Source: Amycolatopsis roodepoortensis (GTDB lineage: Bacteria; Actinomycetota; Actinomycetes; Mycobacteriales; Pseudonocardiaceae). Taken from it: 64,000 bases of DNA. The translations under genes and the position numbers were made by a program. A model generated the notes under the pieces. That model was not told the origin of the DNA. It made no database searches and saw only the letters and a program-made list of their open reading frames with translations. Positions 1 to 7,584 of the stretch are shown here, piece after piece. How positions within the stretch are numbered: position 1 is the first letter of the stretch; each line of letters begins with the position of its first letter. The DNA lies in assembly GCF_014873915.1 (NCBI RefSeq), contig NZ_JADBEJ010000005.1:2666001-2730000 (forward strand), in the 5' to 3' direction.

Positions 1-157
1 CGAAACCGAACAGCCACACCAGTCCCCAGACGGCGAGCAGCACCGCCGGATTCGGCCCGATCTCGCGGCGGGTCTTCTCCGCCTGCGTGGCGATGAGCGC
101 CAGCGACTCCTCGGGCGTCATCGGCCGCTCGTCGCCGTCCCGTTCATCCTCCACCAC
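1..157 (-). CDS. Hypothetical membrane protein, N-terminal part only
   Basis: The reading frame enters from the left edge of the window and only about the first 52 residues are present. From a GTG at 157 it gives an acidic stretch, then a segment beginning MTPEESLALIATQAEKTRRE and a hydrophobic stretch (AVLLAVWGLVWLFGF) that looks like a first membrane segment. The start is uncertain: GTG codons at 157 and 154 and an ATG at 121 are in frame, and none has a strong ribosome binding site. The gene lies 20 bp downstream of the ABC permease gene in the same direction, so it could be the last gene of that operon. I cannot name a family from this fragment. Confidence 0.5.
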   Translation of the reverse strand, partial: MVEDERDGDERPMTPEESLALIATQAEKTRREIGPNPAVLLAVWGLVWLFGF

Positions 158-177
158 CTCGGAAAACTAACACGGGT

Positions 178-909
178 TCACAGTCTCGCCGTGTCTAGCC
201 GGAACCTCGCCATCACCACGAGCGCGGGGATCACCAGCCACGCCGCGAGCACTCCCACGGCGGTCAGCGTGCCCGCACCGCCGAGCACCGGCGCGCGCCC
301 GATCTCACCGAGCCAGTACGTCGGCATGAGGTGCCCGGCCGTGTTCATCCAGGCGGGCAGGACCTGCAGCGGGATCCACAGCCCGCCGAACATGCCCAGC
401 GGCAGCATCAGCGCGCCGGTCACGGCCTGGACGGTGTCGCCCTTGCCGAACAGGCCGATCATCAGGCCCAGCACCGCGAAGGGCAGCGTCCCGAGCCAGA
501 GGGTGCCGAAGATCGTCAGCCACTGGCCGGTTTCGAGCCGGATGCCGCGGATCATCCCGGCCGCGAAGATCACCAGCAGCACGGGCAACGCGACGAACAA
601 GCCCGCCGACACCTTGACCATCAGGTAGCCCGGCGCCCGCATCGGGGTCAGCCGCAGGGTGCGTTGCCAGCCGTCGGTGCGCTCGGTGGCGACGCGGGTG
701 CCGGTGAACAACGCGGCGGTCATGGCGCCGTACGCGGCCATGTTCACCATGGTCACCGTCGCGGTCGAGACCCCGGGAGCGATGTCGCGCGCGCCGAAGA
801 TCCCGCCGAACAACAGGAACATCGCCAAGGGCATGCCGATGGTGAACAACGCGAACTGCGGGCTGCGGACGATGCGCTTGATCTCCAGCGCCAGGTAGTT
901 CAGGTTCAT
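178..909 (-). CDS. ABC-2 type transporter permease (DrrB-like)
   Basis: A 243-residue integral membrane protein with about six hydrophobic segments, starting MNLNYLALEIKRIVRSPQFA, the usual opening of ABC-2 permeases (a cytoplasmic amphipathic helix before the first membrane segment). Such proteins pair with one ATPase to export drugs or lipids, as in DrrAB. It follows the ATPase gene with a 4-bp ATGA overlap at 906-909, so the two are translationally coupled and surely work together. The substrate cannot be told from sequence. Length is typical of the family. Confidence 0.85.
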   Translation of the reverse strand: MNLNYLALEIKRIVRSPQFALFTIGMPLAMFLLFGGIFGARDIAPGVSTATVTMVNMAAYGAMTAALFTGTRVATERTDGWQRTLRLTPMRAPGYLMVKVSAGLFVALPVLLVIFAAGMIRGIRLETGQWLTIFGTLWLGTLPFAVLGLMIGLFGKGDTVQAVTGALMLPLGMFGGLWIPLQVLPAWMNTAGHLMPTYWLGEIGRAPVLGGAGTLTAVGVLAAWLVIPALVVMARFRLDTARL

Positions 910-1808
910 CTCACGGCTCCTTCGGCCTCGTCGGCGGTCAGCGCGATGAAGGCTTCTTCCAGTCCCACAGCGGTGATTTCGATGTCCGCCGCGAGCGGGA
1001 ACTCGCGCAGCAGGCCGCGGATGGCGGCGTCGGAATCGGCACAGCTCAGTTCCGCGTGCCCGGCGCGCAGCACCGCGCGCGACACCCCGGGCAGCGCGGC
1101 GAGCGTGGCCTCGGTGGCTTGCGGGACGACGGCACGCAGCACGCGCCCGGCGACCGCGGCCCGGACCTCACCGACCGGGCCGTCCGCGACCACCCGGCCG
1201 TGCCTCATCAGCACGACACGGTCCGCGTAGTCCTCGGCCTCGGCGAGGTAATGCGTCGCGAAGAGGACCGTGCGGCCCGTCTCGGTGTACTCGCGCATCG
1301 ACGCCCAGAACCGGCGGCGCCCGTCGACGTCCATGGCCGCGGTCGGCTCGTCGAGCACCAGCAGGTCCGGGTCGCCGACCAGCGCGAGCGCGAACCGCAC
1401 CCGCTGCTGCTCGCCGCCGGAAAGCTTCCCGCAGCGGCGGTTCGCGTATTCGGTGACGCCGGCGCGCTTGAGCACCTCGCCGACCGGCAGCGCGTTCCGG
1501 TGCAGGGACGCGAACAGGCCGACGAGTTCGGCGACCGTCGCGTCCCGCAGCAGCGTCCCGTTCTGCGCCATCGCGCCGACCATCCCCCGGTCCATCGCCT
1601 CGCTCGCGCCGAGCCCGGCGACGCGGACCTGGCCGGCGTCCGGCCTGCTCAGGCCCAGCAGCATGTCGATGGTGGTCGATTTGCCCGCACCGTTCGGCCC
1701 GAGTAGCGCCACCACCTCCCCCGGTGCGGCCCGCACACTGACGTCGTCGACGGCCAGGACGTCGCCGAAGCGCTTGACCAGCCCTTCGAGACTGAACGCG
1801 TCCGCCAT
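906..1808 (-). CDS. ABC transporter ATP-binding protein (DrrA-like)
   Basis: A 300-residue nucleotide-binding subunit. Walker A is LLGPNGAGKST, the signature is KLSGGEQQRVRFALA, and Walker B is LLVLDEPTAAMD, followed by an H-loop in LFATHYLAEAEDYA. A roughly 80-residue C-terminal extension after the ATPase core is typical of DrrA/CcmA-type drug exporters. I chose the ATG at 1808 because AAGGGGGAAAG lies just upstream; the open frame extends further, but through the palindrome at 1852 and the hairpin at 1893. A perfect palindrome 44 bp upstream of the start probably binds a repressor. It is the partner of the permease at 178-909. Confidence 0.88.
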   Translation of the reverse strand: MADAFSLEGLVKRFGDVLAVDDVSVRAAPGEVVALLGPNGAGKSTTIDMLLGLSRPDAGQVRVAGLGASEAMDRGMVGAMAQNGTLLRDATVAELVGLFASLHRNALPVGEVLKRAGVTEYANRRCGKLSGGEQQRVRFALALVGDPDLLVLDEPTAAMDVDGRRRFWASMREYTETGRTVLFATHYLAEAEDYADRVVLMRHGRVVADGPVGEVRAAVAGRVLRAVVPQATEATLAALPGVSRAVLRAGHAELSCADSDAAIRGLLREFPLAADIEITAVGLEEAFIALTADEAEGAVR

Positions 1809-1851
1809 GACTTTCCCCCTTCGAGCACTCTGAACCACAAAGCTCACCCGC

Positions 1852-1868
1852 ACTTTGTAACACAAAGT
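1852..1868. promoter_or_regulatory. Palindromic operator upstream of the ABC exporter
   Basis: ACTTTGT-AAC-ACAAAGT, a perfect 7-3-7 inverted repeat 44-60 bp upstream of the exporter ATPase start. A related half-site (ACAAAG) occurs at about 1837-1842. Its position suits a repressor operator for the exporter operon. No regulator gene lies beside it in the window, so the protein is unknown. Confidence 0.45.
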
Positions 1869-1892
1869 CCCCTGTCGCGGAAACCCCCTGAA

Positions 1893-1947
1893 GCGCGTGA
1901 AGGCCCCCTTCCCTCGGCTGAGCCGAGGGAAGGGGGCCTTCACGCGC
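1893..1947. repeat. 55-bp perfect hairpin repeat between operons
   Basis: A perfect inverted repeat with 27-bp arms and a single central base, starting GCGCGTGAAGGCCCCCTTCC and closing with its complement. Two imperfect copies lie at 9601-9650 and 9705-9758. Here it separates the exporter operon from the upstream aminopeptidase gene and could end the latter's transcript, but recurrence elsewhere marks it as a dispersed repeat family and not a one-off terminator. Confidence 0.7.
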
Positions 1948-1952
1948 ATTGC

Positions 1953-3509
1953 TTAGGCGGGCACCCGGGAGGTGGCCGAGTCAGGAACCGAAGCGGGTGC
2001 CGGAGGCGGCACCGGGAGCGGCAGCGGCGCGCATTCGACGTCCGCCGTGCGCCCGGGCTTGCGGTCGGGCAGCGCCCCGGTCGCCAGGTAGTCCGCGATC
2101 CGGTTGTCGACGCAAGCGTTGCCGCGCGGGGTGATGGCGTGGCTCGTGCCGCCCGGCTGACCGATCAGGCGAGCACCCGGGAACCGGCTACGCACCTCGA
2201 GGCTGCCTTCGTACGGCGTCGCCGCGTCGAGGGTCTCGCCGATCATCAGCACACTCGGCACCTTCGAGCCGTCGACCTTCACCGGCTTGGCGGGCTTCGC
2301 GGGCCAGTACAGGCAAGGCCCGTTGAACCAGGCGTTCTGCCACGTGAAGTACGGCGCCTTCTCGTACGTGCGCCAGTTGTCGCGCTTCCACTGCTGCCAG
2401 CTCGGCGGCCACTTCACGTCGGTGCACTGGACGGCGAGGTAGACGGCGTACCCGTTGTCGTCACCGCGGCCGCCGAAGGCCTCGAACAGCCCCTTCATCG
2501 TCTGCCAGTCGCCCTGGTTGACGAACTTCGCGAGCGCGTCGCCGAGCAGCGTCCAGCGCAGCTGGTAGTACGACGCCTGCTGGAAGACGTCGAGGAACTC
2601 GTCCGGCCCGATGTAGCCCCCTGCCGGAACCGCTGCCAGCTTCTTCAACTGCTCGTCGAAGACCTGCTTCACCGCGGCCTGGGTCTTGCCGAGGTGGTAC
2701 ACGTTGTCGTGCGACGCGACCCAGCCGAACCAGATGTTGAGGTTGACGTCGAAGGCGACGTCCTGGTTCAGGTTGGCCTGGTACCAGACGTTGCGGGGGT
2801 CCACAGTGGAATCGAGGACCATCCGGCGGACGTGCTGCGGGAACAGCGTCCCGTACACCTGACCGAGATAGGTTCCGTAGGAGTACCCGTAGAAGTTCAG
2901 CTGCTCCACGCGGAGCGCCTTGCGGATACTTTCCATGTCCTTGACCGTGTCGGTCGTCTTGATGTTCTCCAGCAGCGCGCGGCTGTTCTTCTCCGCGCAC
3001 GCGTCGGCGTAGGACTTCGAACGTTGCAGCCAGGTCTTCTCCAGCTGCCGCGTGGTCGGCACGTAGTTCGGCCGGTTGTAGTCCATGTAGTCCGGGATGC
3101 ACGAAAGCGCCGGCTTGCTGGAGCCGACACCGCGCGGGTCGAAACCGACCCAGTCGTAGGCGTCGCCGGCGCGGTTCGGCACACGCGTCCCGCGGGTGGC
3201 GAGCAGCAGCCCGGAGCCGCCGGGCCCACCGGGGTTGGTGAGCATGACGCCTTGGTACTGCGCGTCGGGCGTCTTGTGCTTGACGCGGCTGAGCGCGAGC
3301 TGGATCTTCTCGCCGCGCGGCCGCGAATAGTCCAGCGGAACGGGCAGGTAACCGCATTCGGCACCCGCGTTGATCAACGTCTGATCGGTACAGGCGCCCC
3401 AGGTGATCGTCTCGGCGGGTTGCGTCTCTTCCGCGGCGACGGCGGGCGTGGTCACCGCGACCGACGCGAGCGTGGCGACGGCCAGCGCGGTGATGAGCAC
3501 ACGTCTCAA
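1953..3509 (-). CDS. Secreted alpha/beta-hydrolase, tripeptidyl aminopeptidase (SlpD/SlpE/Tap type)
   Basis: About 518 residues from a TTG start at 3509, which follows a purine-rich GGAGGGAAAGGGAG site; the open frame continues upstream without support. A signal peptide (LRRVLITALAVATLASVAV...AVA) is followed by the mature protein. The hydrolase core shows the oxyanion loop NPGGPGGSG, the nucleophile elbow GYSYG, a probable catalytic Asp in GETLDAATP and a His in GGTSHAI. The last about 100 residues match the TAP-like C-terminal domain seen in secreted Streptomyces tripeptidyl aminopeptidases. It is expected to cleave peptides from N-termini outside the cell. Substrate preference is not readable. 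Confidence 0.85.
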   Translation of the reverse strand: MRRVLITALAVATLASVAVTTPAVAAEETQPAETITWGACTDQTLINAGAECGYLPVPLDYSRPRGEKIQLALSRVKHKTPDAQYQGVMLTNPGGPGGSGLLLATRGTRVPNRAGDAYDWVGFDPRGVGSSKPALSCIPDYMDYNRPNYVPTTRQLEKTWLQRSKSYADACAEKNSRALLENIKTTDTVKDMESIRKALRVEQLNFYGYSYGTYLGQVYGTLFPQHVRRMVLDSTVDPRNVWYQANLNQDVAFDVNLNIWFGWVASHDNVYHLGKTQAAVKQVFDEQLKKLAAVPAGGYIGPDEFLDVFQQASYYQLRWTLLGDALAKFVNQGDWQTMKGLFEAFGGRGDDNGYAVYLAVQCTDVKWPPSWQQWKRDNWRTYEKAPYFTWQNAWFNGPCLYWPAKPAKPVKVDGSKVPSVLMIGETLDAATPYEGSLEVRSRFPGARLIGQPGGTSHAITPRGNACVDNRIADYLATGALPDRKPGRTADVECAPLPLPVPPPAPASVPDSATSRVPA

Positions 3510-3642
3510 GGTTTCTCCCTTTCCCTCCAAAGGTGAAAGCCCCGAAACCCTATCCACGTCCATGACCTGCGGAAGCCTTCCGGCGAAGGTCCCTACCAAC
3601 GGCGGGTCCCGATCGCGGCAAACCGGGCAACCGGTTAATCGG

Positions 3643-3678
3643 TTGGGCGGCTTCGCCGGGATCGCTAGGCTGTCGATC
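3643..3678 (+). promoter_or_regulatory. Promoter of the glycosyltransferase leader transcript
   Basis: TTGGGC at 3643-3648 and TAGGCT at 3666-3671, separated by 17 bp, make a good vegetative -35/-10 pair. The predicted transcription start falls at about 3678, directly before the ATG of the 10-codon leader, so the leader would be translated from a leaderless mRNA. Confidence 0.55.
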
Positions 3679-3711
3679 ATGATCTACTTCATCCGCATGC
3701 GCACCGCCTGA
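3679..3711 (+). CDS. 10-residue leader peptide MIYFIRMRTA upstream of the macrolide glycosyltransferase
   Basis: ATG to TGA encodes MIYFIRMRTA. The Arg-Met-Arg near the end fits the +X+ motif (basic-any-basic) at which macrolide-bound ribosomes stall, as known for the ErmD leader (MRLR). The peptide sits right after a promoter and right before a strong intrinsic terminator, and the next gene is a macrolide-type glycosyltransferase. I infer a ribosome-mediated attenuator: a stalled ribosome at codons 6-8 would cover the 5' base of the enclosing stem and allow read-through. It is too short for ordinary gene calling; evidence is positional plus the motif. Confidence 0.6.
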   Translation: MIYFIRMRTA

Positions 3712-3712
3712 G

Positions 3713-3767
3713 ACGGCGTGACCGCAGGGCCTCCCGCGATCGGGAGGCCCCCTTTCTGCGCGCCGTC
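3713..3767 (+). terminator. Attenuator stem-loop with intrinsic terminator before the glycosyltransferase
   Basis: A perfect 10-bp stem GGGCCTCCCG (3727-3736) / CGGGAGGCCC (3741-3750) with a CGAT loop is followed by CCTTTCTG. An outer stem GACGGCG (3713-3719) / CGCCGTC (3761-3767) starts 2 bases after the leader stop codon. A ribosome stalled in the leader would reach this outer strand. The structure lies 33 bp before the glycosyltransferase start, in the correct strand to terminate its transcript. Confidence 0.65.
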
Positions 3768-3799
3768 TGACATTCCTTCACGAATTCAGACAGGACATC

Positions 3800-4972
3800 A
3801 TGCAGAACAAACACATCGCCATGATCGGCAGCACCGCGCCGAGCCACATCTATCCGTCGCTGGCGATCATCCGTGAGCTGGTCGCTCGCGGTCACCGGGT
3901 CAGCTACGCCGTTGGCGAGCCGCTCACCGGGTTGATCGAGCCGACCGGGGCCGAGGTGGTCGCGCATCCGTCGATCCTCCCGCTCGGTGATCAGGCGGCG
4001 TGGCCGGAGGATCCGGCGTCGCAGATGCGGGTCTTCCTCGACGAGGGCATCCAGGCGATGCCGGTGCTCACCGATTTCTACGACGACAACCGCCCGGACC
4101 TGCTGCTGTACGACATCGGCGGGCTCCCGGCTCCGCTGCTGGCCAGGCGGTACGACGTTCCCGCGGTCCAGCTTTCCCCGACGTATGTCGCCTGGGAAGG
4201 CTACGAAGAGGACATGGGCGAGATGCTGACCGCGATCCGGACCTCACCGTCCGGAAAGGACTATTTCGCCACGTTCACCCGCTGGCTGAACGAGAACGGC
4301 ATCGAGGCCGACGCCTGGGACTGGATCTCCCATCCGCCCCAGGTGCTCGCGCTGCTGCCGAAGGCGATGCAGCCGAACGTCGAACGCGTGCCGTCGTCGG
4401 TCCGGTTCGTCGGCCCGGCGCTGGACCCGGAACGTCTCGCCGACCGGAGCTGGACCCCGCCGTCCAGCGGCAGGAAGGTCCTGCTGATGTCGCTCGGCAC
4501 GGCGTTCACCGACCAGCTCGACCTGTTCCGCGCCTGCGTGGACGGGTTCCGCGACTCAGACTGGCACGTCGTCATCTCGATCGGCCAGACCGATCCGGCC
4601 GAGCTCGGGCCGCTGCCCGAGCACATCGAGGTCCATCGGTTCGTGCCGCAACTCGCGGTGCTGGAGGCCGCGTCGACGTTCATCACGCACGCCGGCATGG
4701 GCGGCAGCACGGAATCGCTGTGGTACGGCGTGCCGACCGTCGCGATCCCGCTGGCCACCGACGGTTTCGGCAACGCCGCGAAACTGGCGGAACTCGGTGT
4801 CGGTGAGCAGCTTCCTGCCGACGAGGTGACGGCCTCGACGCTGCGCGCCGCGGTCGAGCGGGTGGCCGGTTCGCCCGAGGTGGCCGCGCGGCTCGCCGAG
4901 GTCCAGGCCGAGACGCGCGGGAACGGCGGCATCGACAAGGCCGCCGACGCCGTGGAGTCCTTCCTGAGCTAG
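3800..4972 (+). CDS. mgt: Macrolide glycosyltransferase (MGT family, GT1)
   Basis: A 390-residue GT-B fold glycosyltransferase of the MGT/OleD type. The N-terminal half opens with HIAMIGSTAPSHIYPSLAII, the acceptor-binding domain with the usual catalytic-type His (S-H-I-Y). The C-terminal half carries the nucleotide-sugar signature around HRFVPQLAVLEAASTFITHAGMGG and the PLATDGFGNA segment. Family members transfer glucose from UDP-glucose to the desosamine 2'-OH of macrolides, inactivating them. The preceding leader peptide and terminator fit induction by macrolides. ATG at 3800 is preceded by ACAGGACATC, a moderate ribosome site. Family assignment is firm; substrate is inference. Confidence 0.85.
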   Translation: MQNKHIAMIGSTAPSHIYPSLAIIRELVARGHRVSYAVGEPLTGLIEPTGAEVVAHPSILPLGDQAAWPEDPASQMRVFLDEGIQAMPVLTDFYDDNRPDLLLYDIGGLPAPLLARRYDVPAVQLSPTYVAWEGYEEDMGEMLTAIRTSPSGKDYFATFTRWLNENGIEADAWDWISHPPQVLALLPKAMQPNVERVPSSVRFVGPALDPERLADRSWTPPSSGRKVLLMSLGTAFTDQLDLFRACVDGFRDSDWHVVISIGQTDPAELGPLPEHIEVHRFVPQLAVLEAASTFITHAGMGGSTESLWYGVPTVAIPLATDGFGNAAKLAELGVGEQLPADEVTASTLRAAVERVAGSPEVAARLAEVQAETRGNGGIDKAADAVESFLS

Positions 4973-4980
4973 GCCCCTTC

Positions 4981-5083
4981 GCGTAACTCGCGTGATTGGA
5001 GGCAGAACTCGCGTGATTGGAGGCAGAACACCGTGTTACGCCTCCAATCACGCGAGATCGCCTTCTGATCACGCGAGTTACGC
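4981..5083. repeat. Nested inverted repeats between convergent genes
   Basis: An outer 16-bp pair GCGTAACTCGCGTGAT (4981-4996) / complement at 5068-5083 encloses a 17-bp pair CTCGCGTGATTGGAGGC (5008-5024) / complement at 5040-5056, and the CTCGCGTGATTGGAGGC unit is also repeated directly at 4988-5004. The array fills the space between the convergent glycosyltransferase and aminotransferase genes and overlaps the stop codon of the latter. It can act as a bidirectional terminator and resembles a dispersed genomic repeat. Confidence 0.65.
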
Positions 5084-6814
5084 GTTTCCGCCCGCCCGGA
5101 TCTCGTTCAGGTAGTTGTAGATCGTGTAGCGCGTGACGTCGAGTTCTCCGGCGAGGTGGTCCACCGAGTCCTTGATGAGGAAGAACCCCGCCTCGTCCAG
5201 TTCGCGGACCACGGCCGCCTTGTGCCGTTTCTTCATCAGGTCCACCGGGATCCCGGCCTTCGCCACGGCGCGCCCGACCAGGAACCGCTGCAGGCTGTCG
5301 ACATCCGGCGGGAACGTCTCCGGTTCGTGCCCGTCGGCCTTCGGCGCGCCGTCGGACAGCCGGTTGACGCACAGGCAGCCGATCGCGACCCCGTCGGCGT
5401 CCCGCAGGAACAGCGTCGAAGACCGGATCGCCCGGCCGTCGGGGCCGTGGGTCTCGTAGTTCGTCAGGTCCTGCGTGGTGCCGCGGCGGACCAGGCCCAG
5501 CAGCAGATCCGTCATCGGCCCGCCGACCGTCCGGCCGGTGAGGTCACCCGCGATGGCGACGATCGAGTCCGGCAGCCTGCTCAGGTCGTGCAGCAGGACC
5601 TCGTTGCCCGGCCCCAGCATCGCCGCGAGCGCGTGCACCGCCGGGACGAGCGCGGTGAGCAGCTCACTCGACGCCGCTCCGGCCGCGGGAACACTGGAGA
5701 ACACCGTGACCGGCTTCTTCAGCCGCTCCAACGCCGAACGCACCTGTTCCGCCGCGCTCGCCGGAGTCGACGCGTGCGGCGACAGCCGGACGTGTTCCGG
5801 CCGCACGGTCGCGGCGATCCCGGCGTTCGCCAGCGCGGAGCCCACTTGTTCGGCCGCGTGCCCCGGCAGGGTGAAGGCGAGAATGCCCGCCCGCCGGTCG
5901 ACGGCCGAAACCACTTCCCCGCCGACGGATTTCACGACCTCTTCGAGTTCGCCGACCCGTTCGGCGATCCGGCCGGCGATGGCTCCGACGCCCGCCTCCT
6001 CGACCAGCTCCAGCGCGGCCGCGAACGCGCCCGACGTGATCGGGCTCAGGTTGGAGATCGACCACGAGGCCGCGGTCTCGTCGGCCGGATGGATCTCGTC
6101 GTCGAACAGTCCCGGATCGCGGGCACCGGTCCAGCCGGACAGGATCGGCTCCATCCGCTCCAGCGCGCGGTCGGACAGCACGGCGAAACCGGTGCCCCAG
6201 CCCGCCCGCAGCCATTTCTGCCCGCCGACGACGAGCACGTCCGCGACCTCCCACGGCGCCTCGGTCACCCCGAAGCCCTGGATCCCGTCGACCACGAGCA
6301 GCCGGTCTCCCACCGCTTCACGGATCGCCGCCAGATCGGCGCGGTACCCGGTCCGGAAGTCGACCGCGCTGACGCTGACCAGCGACGTCTCCGGCGTCAG
6401 CGCCGCCTTGACCGCGTCCGCGGTGACGTTCCCGAGCGGCAGCCGCCGCACGGTCAGCCGCCCCGCCTGTTCGGCGCGCGCCCACGGGTAGGTGTTGGCC
6501 GGGAACTCCGCCGCCGACACCAGCGCCTCGCCGCCGGGCGCGTTGAACGCCGCCTGGAACAACCCCAGGCTGGTGTGCGGCAACAGCACCGTGTGGTCGG
6601 TGTCGCTGCCCGAAAGCCGCGCCGCGGCGGCCTTGGCCCTGGTCTCCTGCCGCATCAGGTCGTCCACAGTGGACGGACCGGCCTTGGTCGAGGCGTCGAG
6701 CAGGCTCGCCGTCGTGTCGAGCACGGCGTGCGACGGCGGGCCGAACCGCGCGAAGTCGAGGTACCCGGCCGGTTCGTCGAACTGCAGCAGGTACCGCGGG
6801 GAGATCCGCGTCAT
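5078..6814 (-). CDS. Fusion: class-V aminotransferase domain + YheO-like PAS + HTH domain
   Basis: 578 residues. Residues about 1-360 are a PLP-dependent class-V aminotransferase fold (cysteine desulfurase/kynureninase superfamily), with DGIQGFG and the PLP lysine in GGQKWLRAG. Residues about 370-500 match a YheO-like PAS sensor (GPGNEVLLHDLSRLPDSIVAI ... TLFLRDADGVAIGCLCVN), and the last about 60 residues match the HTH of the DauR/YheO family (ELDVTRYTIYNYLNEIR). It is the fourth gene of an amino-acid ABC importer operon, overlapping the ATPase gene by 4 bp. I infer an enzyme acting on, or a PLP-based sensor of, the imported amino compound that also binds DNA. The order (enzyme first, DNA-binding domain last) is the reverse of MocR proteins. 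Confidence 0.75.
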   Translation of the reverse strand: MTRISPRYLLQFDEPAGYLDFARFGPPSHAVLDTTASLLDASTKAGPSTVDDLMRQETRAKAAAARLSGSDTDHTVLLPHTSLGLFQAAFNAPGGEALVSAAEFPANTYPWARAEQAGRLTVRRLPLGNVTADAVKAALTPETSLVSVSAVDFRTGYRADLAAIREAVGDRLLVVDGIQGFGVTEAPWEVADVLVVGGQKWLRAGWGTGFAVLSDRALERMEPILSGWTGARDPGLFDDEIHPADETAASWSISNLSPITSGAFAAALELVEEAGVGAIAGRIAERVGELEEVVKSVGGEVVSAVDRRAGILAFTLPGHAAEQVGSALANAGIAATVRPEHVRLSPHASTPASAAEQVRSALERLKKPVTVFSSVPAAGAASSELLTALVPAVHALAAMLGPGNEVLLHDLSRLPDSIVAIAGDLTGRTVGGPMTDLLLGLVRRGTTQDLTNYETHGPDGRAIRSSTLFLRDADGVAIGCLCVNRLSDGAPKADGHEPETFPPDVDSLQRFLVGRAVAKAGIPVDLMKKRHKAAVVRELDEAGFFLIKDSVDHLAGELDVTRYTIYNYLNEIRAGGNA

Positions 6815-7584
6815 GCGAGGACCCTGGCCAGGAACTGCTTGGTCCGCTCGTGCTTCGGGGCACTCAGGATCTCCCCCGGCGGCCCGGTCTCGACGACCAT
6901 GCCGTCGGCCATGAACACCACCTCGTCCGCGGCCTCGGCCGCGAACCCCATCTCGTGCGTCACCACGACCATCGTCATCCCCTCCGCGGCCAACGTACCC
7001 ATCACCGCCAGCACCTCGCCCACGAGTTCCGGGTCGAGCGCCGACGTCGGCTCGTCGAACAGCATCAGCTTCGGTTTCATCGCCAGTGACCGGGCGATCG
7101 CCACCCGCTGCTGCTGCCCGCCCGACAGCTGCGCCGGGTAGGCGTCGGCGCGGTGCGCGAGGCCGACCCTGTCGAGCAGTTCGAGCGCCTGCTGCCGGGC
7201 CTCTTCCATGGGGACACCGAGCACCCGCACCGGCCCTTCGACGACGTTCTGCAGCGCCGTCCGGTGGCCGAACAGGTTGAATCGCTGGAACACCATACCG
7301 ATGTCACGCCGCTGCCGGGCGACCTCGCGTTCCTTCAGTTCGTACAGTTTGCCGTTGCGGAGCCGGAAGCCGATCGGCTCGCCGTCCACCCAGACCTGAC
7401 CGGCGTCGATCGTCTCCAGATGGTTGACACAGCGCAGGAAGGTGCTCTTTCCCGCGCCCGACGGGCCGAGCAGGCAGACCACCTGTCCTTTGTGGACTTC
7501 GAGGTCGATCCCGCCGAGCACCTCGGTGTGGCCGTAGCTCTTGCGGACGCCGACGGCCTTGAGCAGTGGCTCAGACACGTTCAC
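6811..7584 (-). CDS. Polar amino-acid ABC transporter ATP-binding protein (GlnQ/HisP type)
   Basis: 257 residues with Walker A LLGPSGAGKSTFLR, signature QLSGGQQQRVAIARSLA, Walker B LMLFDEPTSALDPELVGEVL and H-loop VVVTHEMGFA, the standard motifs of the GlnQ family. It powers uptake by the permease at 7571-8470 with the lipoprotein at 8457-9425. Its start overlaps the permease gene by 14 bp, and its stop overlaps the fusion gene by 4 bp, so all four are one operon. The ligand is not identifiable. Confidence 0.9.
   Translation of the reverse strand: MNVSEPLLKAVGVRKSYGHTEVLGGIDLEVHKGQVVCLLGPSGAGKSTFLRCVNHLETIDAGQVWVDGEPIGFRLRNGKLYELKEREVARQRRDIGMVFQRFNLFGHRTALQNVVEGPVRVLGVPMEEARQQALELLDRVGLAHRADAYPAQLSGGQQQRVAIARSLAMKPKLMLFDEPTSALDPELVGEVLAVMGTLAAEGMTMVVVTHEMGFAAEAADEVVFMADGMVVETGPPGEILSAPKHERTKQFLARVLA

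Noticed and set aside
5156..7141. 661-residue plus-strand open frame opposite the aminotransferase fusion
   Set aside because: Arg/Pro/Gly-rich antisense translation of a well supported gene; typical of high-GC DNA.
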